DNA of 64,000 nucleotides from Acidimicrobiales bacterium (lineage in GTDB: Bacteria > Actinomycetota > Acidimicrobiia > Acidimicrobiales > Iamiaceae): assembly GCA_030447445.1 (NCBI GenBank), contig JAUJOW010000001.1, forward strand, positions 1-64,000. The letters run 5' to 3'. Numbering within the stretch: the first letter of the stretch is position 1; each line of letters opens with the position of its first letter. Under the pieces are notes generated by a model that saw only the letters and a list, made by a program, of their open reading frames with translations, did no database searches and was not told the origin of the DNA. Positions 54,636 through 62,837 of this stretch are shown here, piece after piece. The position numbers and the translations under genes were made by a program.

Positions 54636-55651
54636 GGACCGGACCCGTCGGGCAGGAAGCGGTTGGTGAACGCGGCTTCGGCGTCGATGGGCTCGGCGAT
54701 CAACTCGGCATCGACGAGGAAGTCGATGAACCGCTCCCAGCGATCCAGGTCCTGGTGGCCCCACCGCTCCGGCACCTCGGCGTACCGCTCGGCCAGGTAT
54801 CGGGCGCTGCGCTCCACCAGCTCGGCGTCCAGCTCGGGGGCGGCATCCAGCAGGGCCTCGGCGGCGGCGTCGGGGTCCTCCATGGCCGCTCGGTAGCCGC
54901 GGCCCGTGGCCTCCATGAATGCCTCGACCGTCTCGGGGTCGCCCTCGATCATGTCCTCGCTGGAGGTGAGCACGGGGGTGTACCAGTCGGGGATGCACTC
55001 GGTGTAGTCGGTGAAGGGGATGGTGTTCACCTCCACCCCTTCCAGCTCGGCCAATCGGATCTTGTCCCAGCCGTCGAAGATCCAGACCACGTCGTAGTCC
55101 CCTCGGTCGAGCCCGACCCGGTAGTCGGCTTCGCCCACCTCGACGAAGTCCAGCTTCGACGGATCGCCGCCGTCGCAACGGATCATCTCGGCCAGGAGCG
55201 CCTCCTCGAGCGCGCCTCCGAACCCCCCGTAGCGGCGACCTTCCAGATCGGCCGGGCGGGTGATCCCCTCGGGGGCCAGCGACAGCAGGCTCGACGTGTT
55301 GTGCTCGATGATGGCGGCGATCGACACGACCGGGACGCCTTCGGCCCGGGCTGGGATCACCTCCTCCTGCACGCTGACCGCGAAGTCGGCCTTGCCGGTG
55401 CCGAGCAGCTGGAGCGATCCGGCTTCACCGGGCTGGATGATCTCCACGTCGAGCCCGGTGTCGCGATACCAACCCTCGGCGTCGGCCAGGTAGAGGCCGC
55501 TGTGGTTGGTGTTGGGCGTCCAGTCGAGCACCACGGTCACCTTCCGGCGGCCGTCGGCGGCGCGCTCGGGGCCGTCGTCGCCACAGGCGACGGTCGTCGC
55601 CGCCACCAGCACGACGGCGAGGATGAGGGCACGGGTTCGAGTCAGGTTCAC
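54632..55651 (-). CDS. thiY: Thiamine-precursor-binding lipoprotein (NMT1/THI5-like, ThiY)
   Basis: 339 residues from GTG 55651, overlapping the permease stop (GTGA). Signal peptide ALILAVVLVAATTVACGD with lipobox cysteine. The NMT1/THI5-like domain has VTVVLDWTPNTNHSGLYLADAEGWYRDTGLDVEIIQPGE, GKADFAVSVQEEVIPARAEGVPVV and YDVVWIFDGWDKIRLAELEGV. Such proteins bind the pyrimidine part of thiamine or its degraded forms (formylaminopyrimidine) outside the cell. Position behind a TPP riboswitch supports this. Confidence 0.9.
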   Translation of the reverse strand: MNLTRTRALILAVVLVAATTVACGDDGPERAADGRRKVTVVLDWTPNTNHSGLYLADAEGWYRDTGLDVEIIQPGEAGSLQLLGTGKADFAVSVQEEVIPARAEGVPVVSIAAIIEHNTSSLLSLAPEGITRPADLEGRRYGGFGGALEEALLAEMIRCDGGDPSKLDFVEVGEADYRVGLDRGDYDVVWIFDGWDKIRLAELEGVEVNTIPFTDYTECIPDWYTPVLTSSEDMIEGDPETVEAFMEATGRGYRAAMEDPDAAAEALLDAAPELDAELVERSARYLAERYAEVPERWGHQDLDRWERFIDFLVDAELIAEPIDAEAAFTNRFLPDGSGP

Positions 55652-56427
55652 GGGGCCTCCTCGGCCTTGTTGGTGACGTGCCACGGCGACGCCACCCGGG
55701 CGGCGAGGCCAACGGCGGCGAACAGCGCCGCGCTCAGCGCGGCGATGATGACGACGGCGACGAAGATCCGGTCGACCTGGAACGACCGGCGGGACCGCTC
55801 GAGGAAGACGCCGAGGCCTCGTTGGGCGACGACGTACTCGGCCACCACCGCACCGGCCACGGCGTAGGCGGCGGCGATGCGGAGCCCGGCGAAGAAGGCG
55901 GGCACCGCCGCCGGCAGCCGCACCGTGCGCAGCACCTGACCGGGGCGGGCGCCCATGCTGCGCACGAGGTCCACGAGATCGGGGTCGACGCCGGTCAGCC
56001 CCGACGTCGTGCTCACCGCCACCGGGAAGAAGGTGATGAGGGCGACGACGATGATCTTGGGACTCATCCCGATCCCGAACCACAACACGAGCAGCGGGGC
56101 GAGCACGATCATGGGCACGGTCTGGCTGGCCACGAGCACGGGTTCCAGGACCCTCCGGGCGAGGGGCACGGCCGTGATCACCACAGCCAGGCCGGCACCG
56201 GCGACGGCGCCGATGGCCAGGCCCACCAGTGCCTCGGCGACGGTGGTGGCGACGTGGGTGGGCAGGAGCGGCCAGCTCTCCACGAACGCCTCGCCGATCC
56301 GACCCGGTGAGGGCAGCACGTACGCCGCCGGCCGGCGCAGGATCACGTAGAGCTCCCAGGCGCCGACCAGGCCGACGAGCAGCACCGTGGCCGGCGCCCA
56401 CCGTCGCAGCCCGCCCACCGCGGTCAT
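55648..56427 (-). CDS. thiX: ABC transporter permease, thiamine-precursor type (ThiX-like)
   Basis: 259 residues from ATG 56427, overlapping the upstream gene (ATGA). Six membrane helices; WELYVILRRPAAYVLPSPGRIGEAFVESW at the start, IVLAPLLVLWFGIGMSPKIIVVALITFFPVAVSTTSGL including the conserved loop, VDPDLVDLVRSMGARPGQVLRTVRLPAAVPAFFAGLR (EAA loop), and GVFLERSRRSFQVDRIFVAV. Family as in SsuC/TauC/ThiX. Confidence 0.9.
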   Translation of the reverse strand: MTAVGGLRRWAPATVLLVGLVGAWELYVILRRPAAYVLPSPGRIGEAFVESWPLLPTHVATTVAEALVGLAIGAVAGAGLAVVITAVPLARRVLEPVLVASQTVPMIVLAPLLVLWFGIGMSPKIIVVALITFFPVAVSTTSGLTGVDPDLVDLVRSMGARPGQVLRTVRLPAAVPAFFAGLRIAAAYAVAGAVVAEYVVAQRGLGVFLERSRRSFQVDRIFVAVVIIAALSAALFAAVGLAARVASPWHVTNKAEEAP

Positions 56428-56717
56428 GGCCGGAACTTCCCGGTCAGGTCTTCGATGGTGGGGCCGCCGTCGCCGGCCCCCTCGGCCAGCTTGACGATGG
56501 TGACCACGCCGGTCGCGCCCGACGCCAGGCAGGCTTCGTGCACCCGGCGCAGGAGCGGCCACACCTCCTCGGGGGGGCCCTCGACGGAGGTGCCGAGTGG
56601 ACCGACCTCGTGGCCGAGCCCCGACGCCTGGATCTCGGCGATGGCGGCGTCGACGTGGGCGTACCGGTCCTGGCTGGTACCGGGCGGCGTGGGCAGGCAC
56701 TGGATCTCGGCGATCAC
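56424..56717 (-). CDS. Thiamine-binding protein of the MTH1187/YqgV family
   Basis: 97 residues; its ATG at 56717 overlaps the thiN stop (ATGA). It reads MIAEIQCLPTPPGTSQDRYAHVDAAIAEIQASGL, then EVGPLGTSVEGPPEEVWPLLRRVHEACLASGATGVVTIVKLAEG, the ferredoxin-like fold of DUF77. Members such as YqgV/Mth1187 bind thiamine in the cytosol and occur in thiamine-regulated operons. This fits the riboswitch and transporter. Confidence 0.85.
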   Translation of the reverse strand: MIAEIQCLPTPPGTSQDRYAHVDAAIAEIQASGLGHEVGPLGTSVEGPPEEVWPLLRRVHEACLASGATGVVTIVKLAEGAGDGGPTIEDLTGKFRP

Positions 56718-57433
56718 GAGGGTCCTTCCATTGGTTCGGGTGGCCGCCCGTCGCGGTCTGGCCGCTTCGGCAGCGCGGCGAGCGCGTCGGGGGCGACGGC
56801 CAGGAGCACACCGGCTTCGAGGCGGACATCGGCGGTGGGTGCGGTGAAGACGTTGCTCACTCCCCGAGTGGTGCCGGCAGGGAGGTCCTCGCCGACGAGG
56901 GGGTACGCGAGGCCTCGGGTCGTGATCCCGACGGCCGGGCCGTGGATGGGCAACAGCGACACGAGCTCACCCACCTGTCCCTCCAACATGGCCCGGTGGC
57001 GGATGACGGTGAGGTGGGCGGTGCCGGTCCAGGCCTCGACGGTGATGCCGGCAAGCCATGGTGCGGTCAGGATCAGTGGCAGGGAGAGGTGGTGGTCGGT
57101 CCGGCCGCCGTGGGCGCCGATGACGACGATGCGCTCGGGGTCGAGGGCTCGAGCGGCGCACAAGGCCAGCTCGAGGTCGGTGGCGTCCTTGGCCGCCGGG
57201 TGGCGGGTGATGCGCCCGCCTTGCGCCTCGACGGCGGCCAGGCCGGCCGGCGAGACCGAGTCGAAGTCGCCCACGGCCAGGTCCACGGCCAGGCCCAGCC
57301 GATGGGCGTGATCGACCCCGGAGTCGGCGGCCACCACCACGGCCGGGGCGGGCACCGCGGCGGCGAGGCGCCGGTCGGGGGTCTCGCCACCGGCCACCAC
57401 GACCACGGTCGGTCGCTCAGTCGGGTTCGTCAC
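56714..57433 (-). CDS. thiN: Thiamine pyrophosphokinase
   Basis: 239 residues from GTG 57433. VVVVAGGETPDRRLAAAVPAPAVVVAADSGVDHAHRLGLAVDLAVGDFDS has the GDFDS motif; HPAAKDATDLELAL is the conserved KDxTDxE segment; VVIGAHGGRTDHHLSLPLIL binds substrate. It makes TPP from thiamine and ATP. The ribosome-binding GGAGGG lies inside the riboswitch 3' part, and a seven-codon frame (ATG 57440, MRSDEPD) overlaps its start. Confidence 0.93.
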   Translation of the reverse strand: MTNPTERPTVVVVAGGETPDRRLAAAVPAPAVVVAADSGVDHAHRLGLAVDLAVGDFDSVSPAGLAAVEAQGGRITRHPAAKDATDLELALCAARALDPERIVVIGAHGGRTDHHLSLPLILTAPWLAGITVEAWTGTAHLTVIRHRAMLEGQVGELVSLLPIHGPAVGITTRGLAYPLVGEDLPAGTTRGVSNVFTAPTADVRLEAGVLLAVAPDALAALPKRPDRDGRPPEPMEGPS

Positions 57434-57440
57434 TGCGCAT

Positions 57441-57544
57441 CGCTTCCCTCCGCTGGCATTACCCAGTGCAGGTTCACGGGTCGATGGCGCTGCCTTGCGG
57501 CGAAGCCACCCTCTCAGCCCGGCTGTCCCGAGCTCCCCTCGCGG
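57441..57544 (-). promoter_or_regulatory. TPP (thiamine pyrophosphate) riboswitch
   Basis: On the minus strand the THI-box consensus is easily read: GGGGAGC, then GGGCTGAGAGGGTGG, ACCCGTGAACCTG, GGGTAATGCCAGCGGAGGGA. A short P1 stem (CGC/GCG) closes it. It ends about eight bases before the thiN start, and the Shine-Dalgarno-like GGAGGG is part of its 3' strand, which argues for control of translation initiation by TPP. All five downstream genes belong to thiamine uptake or use. Confidence 0.95.
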
Positions 57545-57589
57545 TCGCCGCTCACGCTACCCGCCCGCGAGCCGATCCCGCGCGCGGGT

Positions 57590-58765
57590 TCAGGGCGTGA
57601 AGCCGTCCAGCCGGGCGAGGGTGCGGAGCATGACCTCGTCGGCGCCGCCGCCGATGCCGAGGAGCCGGGCGTCGCGGAGGTAGCGGGCCGTCCAGGTCTC
57701 CTCCATGTACCCGAGGCCACCGTGGAACTGGAGGCAGGTGTCGGCCACCCGCCGGTTCAGGCGACCGGCGAGGAGCTTGGCCACCGTGGCCAGCCGGGTG
57801 GTGTCCTCGCCGGCCAGGTAGCTGTCGGCGCACCCGTGGTTGACCTGGCGCAGCGCCTCCACCTCGGCGGCCAGTGAGGCCAGCTCGTACTGCAGGTGCT
57901 GGTTGGCGATGAGCGGTTCCCCGAAGGCCCGCCGGTGCTTGAGGTGCTCGGCCGTGCGGTCGAGGGCCCGGTGCATCTGGCCCCAGGCGATGTAGCAGGC
58001 GATCATCCGCTCGTTCTGGAACTGGGCCATCTGCTGCTGGAAGCCCCGGCCGATCTCGCCGATGGTGTTGGCCACGGGGACCCGCACGTCCACGAAGGCC
58101 AGCTCGGCAGTGTCCGAGCAGCGGTTGCCGAGCTTGTCCAGCTTGCGGCTGACCGTCACCCCCGGCCGGTCGGTGGGCACGACGATCTGGCTCATGCCCC
58201 GGTGCCCGCCCTCCTCTGACGTGCGAGCCAGGAGGCACAGCCAGTCGGCCTGGGTGCCGTTGGTGATGTAGAGCTTGGTGCCGTTGAGCACCCACTCGTC
58301 GCCGTCGCGAACGGCGCGGGTGCGCAGGCCGGCCACGTCGGATCCGGCGTCCGGCTCGGTGACGGCGATGGCGGCGACGGCCTCCCCCCGGCAGGCCGGA
58401 GCCAGGTACCTCGCCTTGAGCGCGGGGGTGCCGAAGCGGGCCAGCGAGGGCGTCGCCATGTCGGTCTGGACGGAGATGGCCATGGCCACGCCGTTGGCGT
58501 CGATGCCGCCGAGCTCCTCGCCGAGGACGAGGGTGTAGCCGTGGTCGGCACCCTGGCCGCCGTCGCCGGGGTCGTACTCCAAGCCGAGGAACCCGGCCGC
58601 ACCCAGCCGGGCGAAGAGGTCGTGGGCCGGGAAGACGCCGGCGGCCTCCCACTCGTCGACGCACGGGTTGATCTCGCGGGCCACGAAGGCCCGGACGCTG
58701 GCCCGGAACTGCTCGTGCTCAGCACTGAAGCGCACGGACCTGAACGGTACCGCCGCCGGCGCCAC
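57590..58765 (-). CDS. Acyl-CoA dehydrogenase
   Basis: 391 residues from GTG 58765. Family motifs: AIAVTEPDAGSDVAGLRTRAVRDGDEWVLNGTKLYITNG (FAD and substrate binding), QQQMAQFQNERMIACYIAWG, HRRAFGEPLIANQHLQYELAS, LQFHGGLGYMEETWTARYLRDARLLGIGGGADEVML. The usual catalytic glutamate of medium/short-chain enzymes is at the GGADEVM region (one residue shift possible). It oxidises acyl-CoA at the alpha-beta position; chain length cannot be told. Divergent from the DUF2236 gene. Confidence 0.9.
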   Translation of the reverse strand: MAPAAVPFRSVRFSAEHEQFRASVRAFVAREINPCVDEWEAAGVFPAHDLFARLGAAGFLGLEYDPGDGGQGADHGYTLVLGEELGGIDANGVAMAISVQTDMATPSLARFGTPALKARYLAPACRGEAVAAIAVTEPDAGSDVAGLRTRAVRDGDEWVLNGTKLYITNGTQADWLCLLARTSEEGGHRGMSQIVVPTDRPGVTVSRKLDKLGNRCSDTAELAFVDVRVPVANTIGEIGRGFQQQMAQFQNERMIACYIAWGQMHRALDRTAEHLKHRRAFGEPLIANQHLQYELASLAAEVEALRQVNHGCADSYLAGEDTTRLATVAKLLAGRLNRRVADTCLQFHGGLGYMEETWTARYLRDARLLGIGGGADEVMLRTLARLDGFTP

Positions 58766-58815
58766 CGCTCGACTTCCTCTCCAGCCCTGGGGGAAGGCTG
58801 GCGCGCCGGCTCGGG

Positions 58816-59841
58816 GTGGTGCGCCCGCTCGGGCAGGACCGGCCCCAGCGCACCAACCTGATCCGCCGACTGCTCGATCGGACGACGCTGCGAGCGACGC
58901 CGTACCGTGACGCCGTGGCCGCCTCCGTCGATCCCAGCGACCGCCTCGACGCCCTCACGGCTCCCATCCGCCATCAGGTGGCGGGCACGTTCCGGCGCGT
59001 GTTGTCCGGAGGCGCCGACCTTCCCGAGCCGGCCGACGTCGCCAGCTGGTTCGGTGACCGTGGCGACGACCCAGGCCTGTTCGGCCCCGACAGCGTCGCC
59101 TGGCAGGTGCACGGCGAGCTGGCCACGCTGATCGGCGGTCTCCGGGCGCTGCTCCTGCAGACGCTTCACCCGCTGGCCATGGCCGGCGTTGCACAGCACT
59201 CGGCGTTCCGTGAGGACCCCTTCGGGCGCCTGCACCGCACCGGCACCTTCATCGCCACCACCGTGTACGGGCGCACCCCCGACGCAGAGCGGGCCATCGC
59301 CTCCGTGCGCCGGATCCACGAGCGGGTGCGAGGCACCGCTCCTGACGGTCGCCCCTACGCCGCCTCCGATCCGCACCTCGTCACCTTCGTGCACGTCACC
59401 GAGGTCGACAGCTTTCTCGTGAGCCACCAGCGCTACGCCGCCGCCCGGCTCGGTCCGGCCGCCGCCGACCGCTACGTGGACGAGATGGCCGTGATCTGCC
59501 GGCGCCTCGGAGGTGAGGACCCGCCCACCGATGCCGTCGGGGTGGCCGCCTGGCTGGACGCCGTCCGCCCCGAGCTTCGTCTCACCGCCGACGCCCGCCG
59601 CGCCGTCTGGTTCCTGCTGAACCCCCCGATCCCCCTCTATGCCCGCCCTGCCTACGCCGTCGCCACCTCGGCGGCCGTCGGCCTGCTGCCGACGTGGGCG
59701 CAACGGATGCTGTGGCTGCCGAGCGTGCCCCCCGTCGACGTGGTGGCCGTGCGTCCCGCCATGCGGTCGATGCTGGCCGTGCTCGGGTGGGCGCTCGGGG
59801 CCGCCCCGCACAAGGAGGCGGCCCGCCGGCGCACCCGCTGA
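58816..59841 (+). CDS. DUF2236 (MpaB-like oxygenase family) protein
   Basis: 341 residues from GTG 58816. LLQTLHPLAMAGVAQHSAFREDPFGRLHRTGTFIATTVYG contains the histidine-rich segment of this family, and LVTFVHVTEVDSFLVSHQRY follows; DEMAVICRRLG and LNPPIPLYARPAY are also typical. A few members (MpaB, latex clearing protein Lcp) use b-type haem; function here unknown. It lies between two acyl-CoA dehydrogenases, which hints at lipid metabolism. Confidence 0.8.
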   Translation: MVRPLGQDRPQRTNLIRRLLDRTTLRATPYRDAVAASVDPSDRLDALTAPIRHQVAGTFRRVLSGGADLPEPADVASWFGDRGDDPGLFGPDSVAWQVHGELATLIGGLRALLLQTLHPLAMAGVAQHSAFREDPFGRLHRTGTFIATTVYGRTPDAERAIASVRRIHERVRGTAPDGRPYAASDPHLVTFVHVTEVDSFLVSHQRYAAARLGPAAADRYVDEMAVICRRLGGEDPPTDAVGVAAWLDAVRPELRLTADARRAVWFLLNPPIPLYARPAYAVATSAAVGLLPTWAQRMLWLPSVPPVDVVAVRPAMRSMLAVLGWALGAAPHKEAARRRTR

Positions 59842-59900
59842 TGGAAAGGCAGGGGCTCGTCCTCGCCGACGGTGGCGGCGACACGCCTATCGTCGTCGCC

Positions 59901-61049
59901 GTGGAGCGCACCATCTTCGACGACGAGCACCACCTGTTCCGAGAGAGCGTGCGCCGCTTCGTCGACAAGGAGATCGTCCCCCACCACCTCGAGTGGGAGC
60001 GGGCCGGCATCGTTCCCCGGTCCCTGTTCACCGCCGCCGGGGCTCACGGCTTCCTCGGCATGGCTGCCCCCATCGAACATGGAGGCGGTGGGGTGGACGA
60101 CTTCCGTTACAACCTCGTCCTCGGCGAGGAGGTGCAACGGTCGGGAACCGGAGGAGCCGGCCTCGGGCTCACCCTGCACAACGACATCTGCCTCCCGTAC
60201 TTCCTGTCGCTGGCCACCGACGCCCAGCAGCGCCGGTGGCTACCGGGCATCTGCGCCGGCGAGCTCGTCACCGCCATCGCCATGACCGAGCCGGGAACCG
60301 GCAGCGACCTGGCCGGCATGGCCACCACCGCCCTCCGAGACGGTGACCACTACGTCGTCAACGGGTCGAAGACCTTCATCACCAACGGCATCAACGCCGA
60401 CCTCGTCATCACGGCGGTCAAGACCGATCCCGGCGAGCGCCACCGGGGCATGAGCCTCCTCGTGCTCGAACGGGGCATGGACGGCTTCGAGCGGGGCCGC
60501 AACCTGGACAAGGTGGGGCTCCACTCACAGGACACGGCCGAGCTGTTCTTCACCGACGTGGCCGTCCCGGTCGCCAACCTCCTCGGCACCGAAGGCCAAG
60601 GCTTCGTCCACCTCGTTCGCAACCTGCCTCAGGAGCGCCTGAGCATCGCCGCCGCCGGCGTGGCCGCCGCTGCCGCGGCGCTGGAGTGGACCGTCGCCTA
60701 CTGCCGGGAGCGCACTGCCTTCGGCCAGCCCATCGGGTCGTTCCAGCACAACCGGTTCGTGCTGGCCGAGATGCGGACCGAGATCGAGATCGGCCAGGTC
60801 TTCATCGACCGCTGCGTCGAGGCCCACGGCATGGGGGTGCTGACCGCCGAGGAGGCGGCCATGGCCAAGTGGTGGTCGACCGAGCTGCAGAAGCGGGTGG
60901 TCGACCGCTGCGTGCAACTCCACGGGGGGTACGGCTACATGCTCGAGTACCCCATCGCCCGGGCGTACGCCGACGCCCGGATCACGACGATCTACGGCGG
61001 GACGACCGAGATCATGAAGGAGATCATCGGCCGTTCGATGGGGGTGTAG
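59901..61049 (+). CDS. Acyl-CoA dehydrogenase
   Basis: 382 residues from GTG 59901 (V)ERTIFDDEHHLFRESVRRFVDKEIVPHHLEWERAGIVP, which matches the usual start of this subfamily; an ATG at 59841 overlapping the DUF2236 stop gives a longer form. Motifs: AIAMTEPGTGSDLAGMATTALRDGDHYVVNGSKTFITNG, LGTEGQGFVHLVRNLPQERLSIAAAGVA, RTAFGQPIGSFQHNRFVLAEM, LHGGYGYMLEYPIARAYADARITTIYGGTTEIMKEII with the catalytic glutamate in GGTTEIM. Probably long-chain or branched-chain acyl-CoA oxidation. Confidence 0.92.
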   Translation: MERTIFDDEHHLFRESVRRFVDKEIVPHHLEWERAGIVPRSLFTAAGAHGFLGMAAPIEHGGGGVDDFRYNLVLGEEVQRSGTGGAGLGLTLHNDICLPYFLSLATDAQQRRWLPGICAGELVTAIAMTEPGTGSDLAGMATTALRDGDHYVVNGSKTFITNGINADLVITAVKTDPGERHRGMSLLVLERGMDGFERGRNLDKVGLHSQDTAELFFTDVAVPVANLLGTEGQGFVHLVRNLPQERLSIAAAGVAAAAAALEWTVAYCRERTAFGQPIGSFQHNRFVLAEMRTEIEIGQVFIDRCVEAHGMGVLTAEEAAMAKWWSTELQKRVVDRCVQLHGGYGYMLEYPIARAYADARITTIYGGTTEIMKEIIGRSMGV

Positions 61050-61088
61050 ACCCGCCCGCCGAGCCCGACAAACGGCGCGGATGGGCGG

Positions 61089-61115
61089 GTTCGGTTCCAC
61101 CGGCCGGTCGGGTAC
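61089..61115 (+). promoter_or_regulatory. Candidate SigF/SigB-type promoter GTTC-N17-GGGTAC
   Basis: GTTC at 61089-61092 and GGGTAC at 61110-61115 with 17 bases between, 32 bases before the ATPase gene start. It is close to the SigB/SigF consensus (GTTT, then GGGTAT). A second GTTC at 61094 would give a 12-base spacer, too short. Confidence 0.45.
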
Positions 61116-61147
61116 ATCAGCGGCGTGGCCCCCCGACCTTCGCTCGC

Positions 61148-61558
61148 ATGGCTGTCCTGATGCTCGCTCGGGCCACGTTCCCGCCGGCGCCCACCAGCTC
61201 GACGGCGGCCCGCCGGTTCGTGGTCGACCGGCTCGTCGAGTGGGGGGCCGGGACCTTCACCGACGATGCCGCCGTGATGGTGAGCGAGCTGGTGAGCAAC
61301 GTCGTCGCCCACGCCGGCACCGATGCCGAGGTCGAGGCTCGCTTCGACGACGGTCTCCTCCACGTGACCGTCAGCGACCGGTCCTCCGAGCTGCCCGTGG
61401 GACTGGCTGCGATCCCGCTCGACGCTCCCCCTGACGCGTCCCACGGCCGCGGCCTGCTCATCCTGGCGGCGCTGGCCGACGCCTGGGACGTCGAGCAAAC
61501 CGCCGACGGGAAGGCGGTGTGGTTCGAGATCGGCGGGCGTGGTCCACGCCCGGGGTGA
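61148..61558 (+). CDS. RsbW/SpoIIAB-like histidine-kinase-fold ATPase (anti-sigma or regulatory)
   Basis: 136 residues from ATG 61148. HATPase_c fold: FPPAPTSSTAARRFVVDRLVEWG, then DDAAVMVSELVSNVVAHAGTDAEVEARFDDG (N box with VSELVSNVVAHAG), LLHVTVSDRSSEL, SHGRGLLILAALADAWDVEQTADGKAVWFEIGG. Members regulate sigma factors or stress kinases by binding anti-sigma antagonists. A second such ATPase sits next to the sigma factor at 62834. Confidence 0.8.
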   Translation: MAVLMLARATFPPAPTSSTAARRFVVDRLVEWGAGTFTDDAAVMVSELVSNVVAHAGTDAEVEARFDDGLLHVTVSDRSSELPVGLAAIPLDAPPDASHGRGLLILAALADAWDVEQTADGKAVWFEIGGRGPRPG

Positions 61559-61580
61559 CCCACCCCTGGCAGGGCGAGCT

Positions 61581-61606
61581 GTTCTCCATGGTGGTGGCGG
61601 GGGTAC
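61581..61606 (+). promoter_or_regulatory. Candidate SigF/SigB-type promoter GTTC-N16-GGGTAC
   Basis: GTTC at 61581-61584 and GGGTAC at 61601-61606, 16 bases apart, 43 bases before the 25-residue peptide ATG and upstream of the CsbD-like gene. Same sequence and spacing as the candidate upstream of the CsbD gene at 63587. Confidence 0.55.
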
Positions 61607-61649
61607 GTAAGGTGCCGTCTCGTCCCCAGCCCAAAGGATCGGCCCCGTC

Positions 61650-61727
61650 ATGGAAGTCGGCATCGTCGGCATTCTCGTCATAATCCTGATCGTCCTTGCA
61701 ATCATCTACTTCGCCAAGCGGGTGTGA
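61650..61727 (+). CDS. 25-residue hydrophobic membrane peptide
   Basis: A short frame from ATG 61650 to TGA 61727: an acidic N-terminus (MEVG), then a single hydrophobic helix IVGILVIILIVLAIIYF and a basic end AKRV. AGGA-like bases lie about nine positions upstream. It follows the candidate stress promoter and precedes the CsbD-like gene by about 60 bases. Unknown family; small one-helix stress peptides are common in other bacteria. Confidence 0.55.
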   Translation: MEVGIVGILVIILIVLAIIYFAKRV

Positions 61728-61789
61728 TCGTCGAGGTGTGAGCGCGACCGCCGAAGGGCACACCGTCCGGAACCAGGAGGAGGAACGCG

Positions 61790-62029
61790 ATGAGCGGAAG
61801 TGACTCGGGGCCAGAAGCCGGCCTCAAGGGCGCCGTCGAGGGCGTGAAGGGCAAGGCCAAGGAAGCGGCCGGTGCGCTCACCGACGACGAAGATCTGAAG
61901 GCCGAGGGTGCCGCCCAACAGGACAAGGCCGACGCCCAGCGCGACGTGGCCGAGGCGGAGGCCCAAGCCGAGAAGGAGCGGGCCAAGGCCTCGGCTGCCG
62001 AAGCCGAGCAGCGGGGCCACCAGGCCTGA
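61790..62029 (+). CDS. CsbD-like stress protein
   Basis: 79 residues from ATG 61790, with GGAGGA and AGGAGG a few bases upstream. Highly charged helical protein: GLKGAVEGVKGKAKEAAGALTDDEDLKAEGAAQQDKAD followed by an Ala/Glu-rich coiled region with KERAKASAAEAEQRG. CsbD-type proteins are made under sigma-B control in Bacillus. It ends 20 bases before a strong hairpin. Confidence 0.8.
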   Translation: MSGSDSGPEAGLKGAVEGVKGKAKEAAGALTDDEDLKAEGAAQQDKADAQRDVAEAEAQAEKERAKASAAEAEQRGHQA

Positions 62030-62047
62030 GACCGTGTGCAACGCGGC

Positions 62048-62074
62048 GGGGGTCCGTCCGAGGGACGGACCCCC
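62048..62074. terminator. 12-base-pair hairpin between convergent genes
   Basis: GGGGGTCCGTCC (62048-62059) pairs perfectly with GGACGGACCCCC (62063-62074) around loop GAG. It lies between the CsbD-like stop at 62029 and the sigma factor stop at 62082, and could end transcription in both directions. Confidence 0.75.
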
Positions 62075-62081
62075 GGTCGCG

Positions 62082-62837
62082 TCAGTCGCTCGGGGCGTCG
62101 AGCATGCCCCGGAGGTCGAGGAGGATCCGCCGCAGGAGGCGGGACAGGTAGGACTGGCTGACTCCGATGCGCTGGGCGATCTGCTCCTGGCCGAGCTGCT
62201 CGAAGAAGCGCAGCTCGATCACCGTCCGGTCCCGCTCGGGGAGCCGGTCGAGCAACTCGCCGACGAGGAGGCGCTGGTCGACCCGGCCGAAGCCGACGTC
62301 GTCGGTGGGGAGGACCTCCTCACCGGAGTTGACGTCCTCCCCGGGTACGGGCCGGGCCAGCGTCGTGGCCGTGCGGGCGGCCCCGGCCTCGAGGGCCTCC
62401 AACACGTGGTCGACGGACTCGCCGAGCACCTCGCCCAGCTCCTCGACGGTGGGCGAACGGCCGAGGCGTTGGGTCAGCTCGTCCTCGAACCGGCGCAGCG
62501 CCAGGTGGCGCTCCTGGGCCGCCCGGGGCGGGCGCACCGCCCAGGCCCGATCTCTGAACCACCGCTTGAGCTCTCCGTCGACGGTCCGGCTGGCAAAGGT
62601 CGAGAACTCGACGCCGGCCTCGGGGTCGAAGCGGTCCACAGCCCGGATCATGGCCAGCAAGGCGGTCTGGCGCAGGTCCTCCACGGGCACACCTCGGCTT
62701 GCGTAGCGGGCGGCGTAGTGGTCGGCCACCTGGAGGTACTGCTCGACCAGCTCGTTGCGGAGGCGGCGGTCACCGGTGCGCTGGTACTCGCGGAAGCGTT
62801 CGAGCGTCGCCGACCCGCCGGGAGCGGGCCCGCTCAC
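62082..62837 (-). CDS. SigF/SigB-family RNA polymerase sigma factor
   Basis: 251 residues. Sigma region 2: YLQVADHYAARYASRGVPVEDLRQTALLAMIRAVDRFDPEAGVEFSTFASRTVDGELKRWFRDR. Region 3: QERHLALRRFEDELTQRLGRSPTVEELGEVLGES. Region 4: LLDRLPERDRTVIELRFFEQLGQEQIAQRIGVSQSYLSRLLRRILLDLR. This is the sporulation/stress group. Its start overlaps the RsbW-like gene (ATGA or GTGA type). Probably controls the CsbD genes around it. Confidence 0.93.
   Translation of the reverse strand: MSGPAPGGSATLERFREYQRTGDRRLRNELVEQYLQVADHYAARYASRGVPVEDLRQTALLAMIRAVDRFDPEAGVEFSTFASRTVDGELKRWFRDRAWAVRPPRAAQERHLALRRFEDELTQRLGRSPTVEELGEVLGESVDHVLEALEAGAARTATTLARPVPGEDVNSGEEVLPTDDVGFGRVDQRLLVGELLDRLPERDRTVIELRFFEQLGQEQIAQRIGVSQSYLSRLLRRILLDLRGMLDAPSD

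Noticed and set aside
57577-57588. CCCGCGCGCGGG palindrome past the acyl-CoA dehydrogenase
   Set aside because: A short self-complementary GC run without a loop; expected by chance in such GC-rich DNA.
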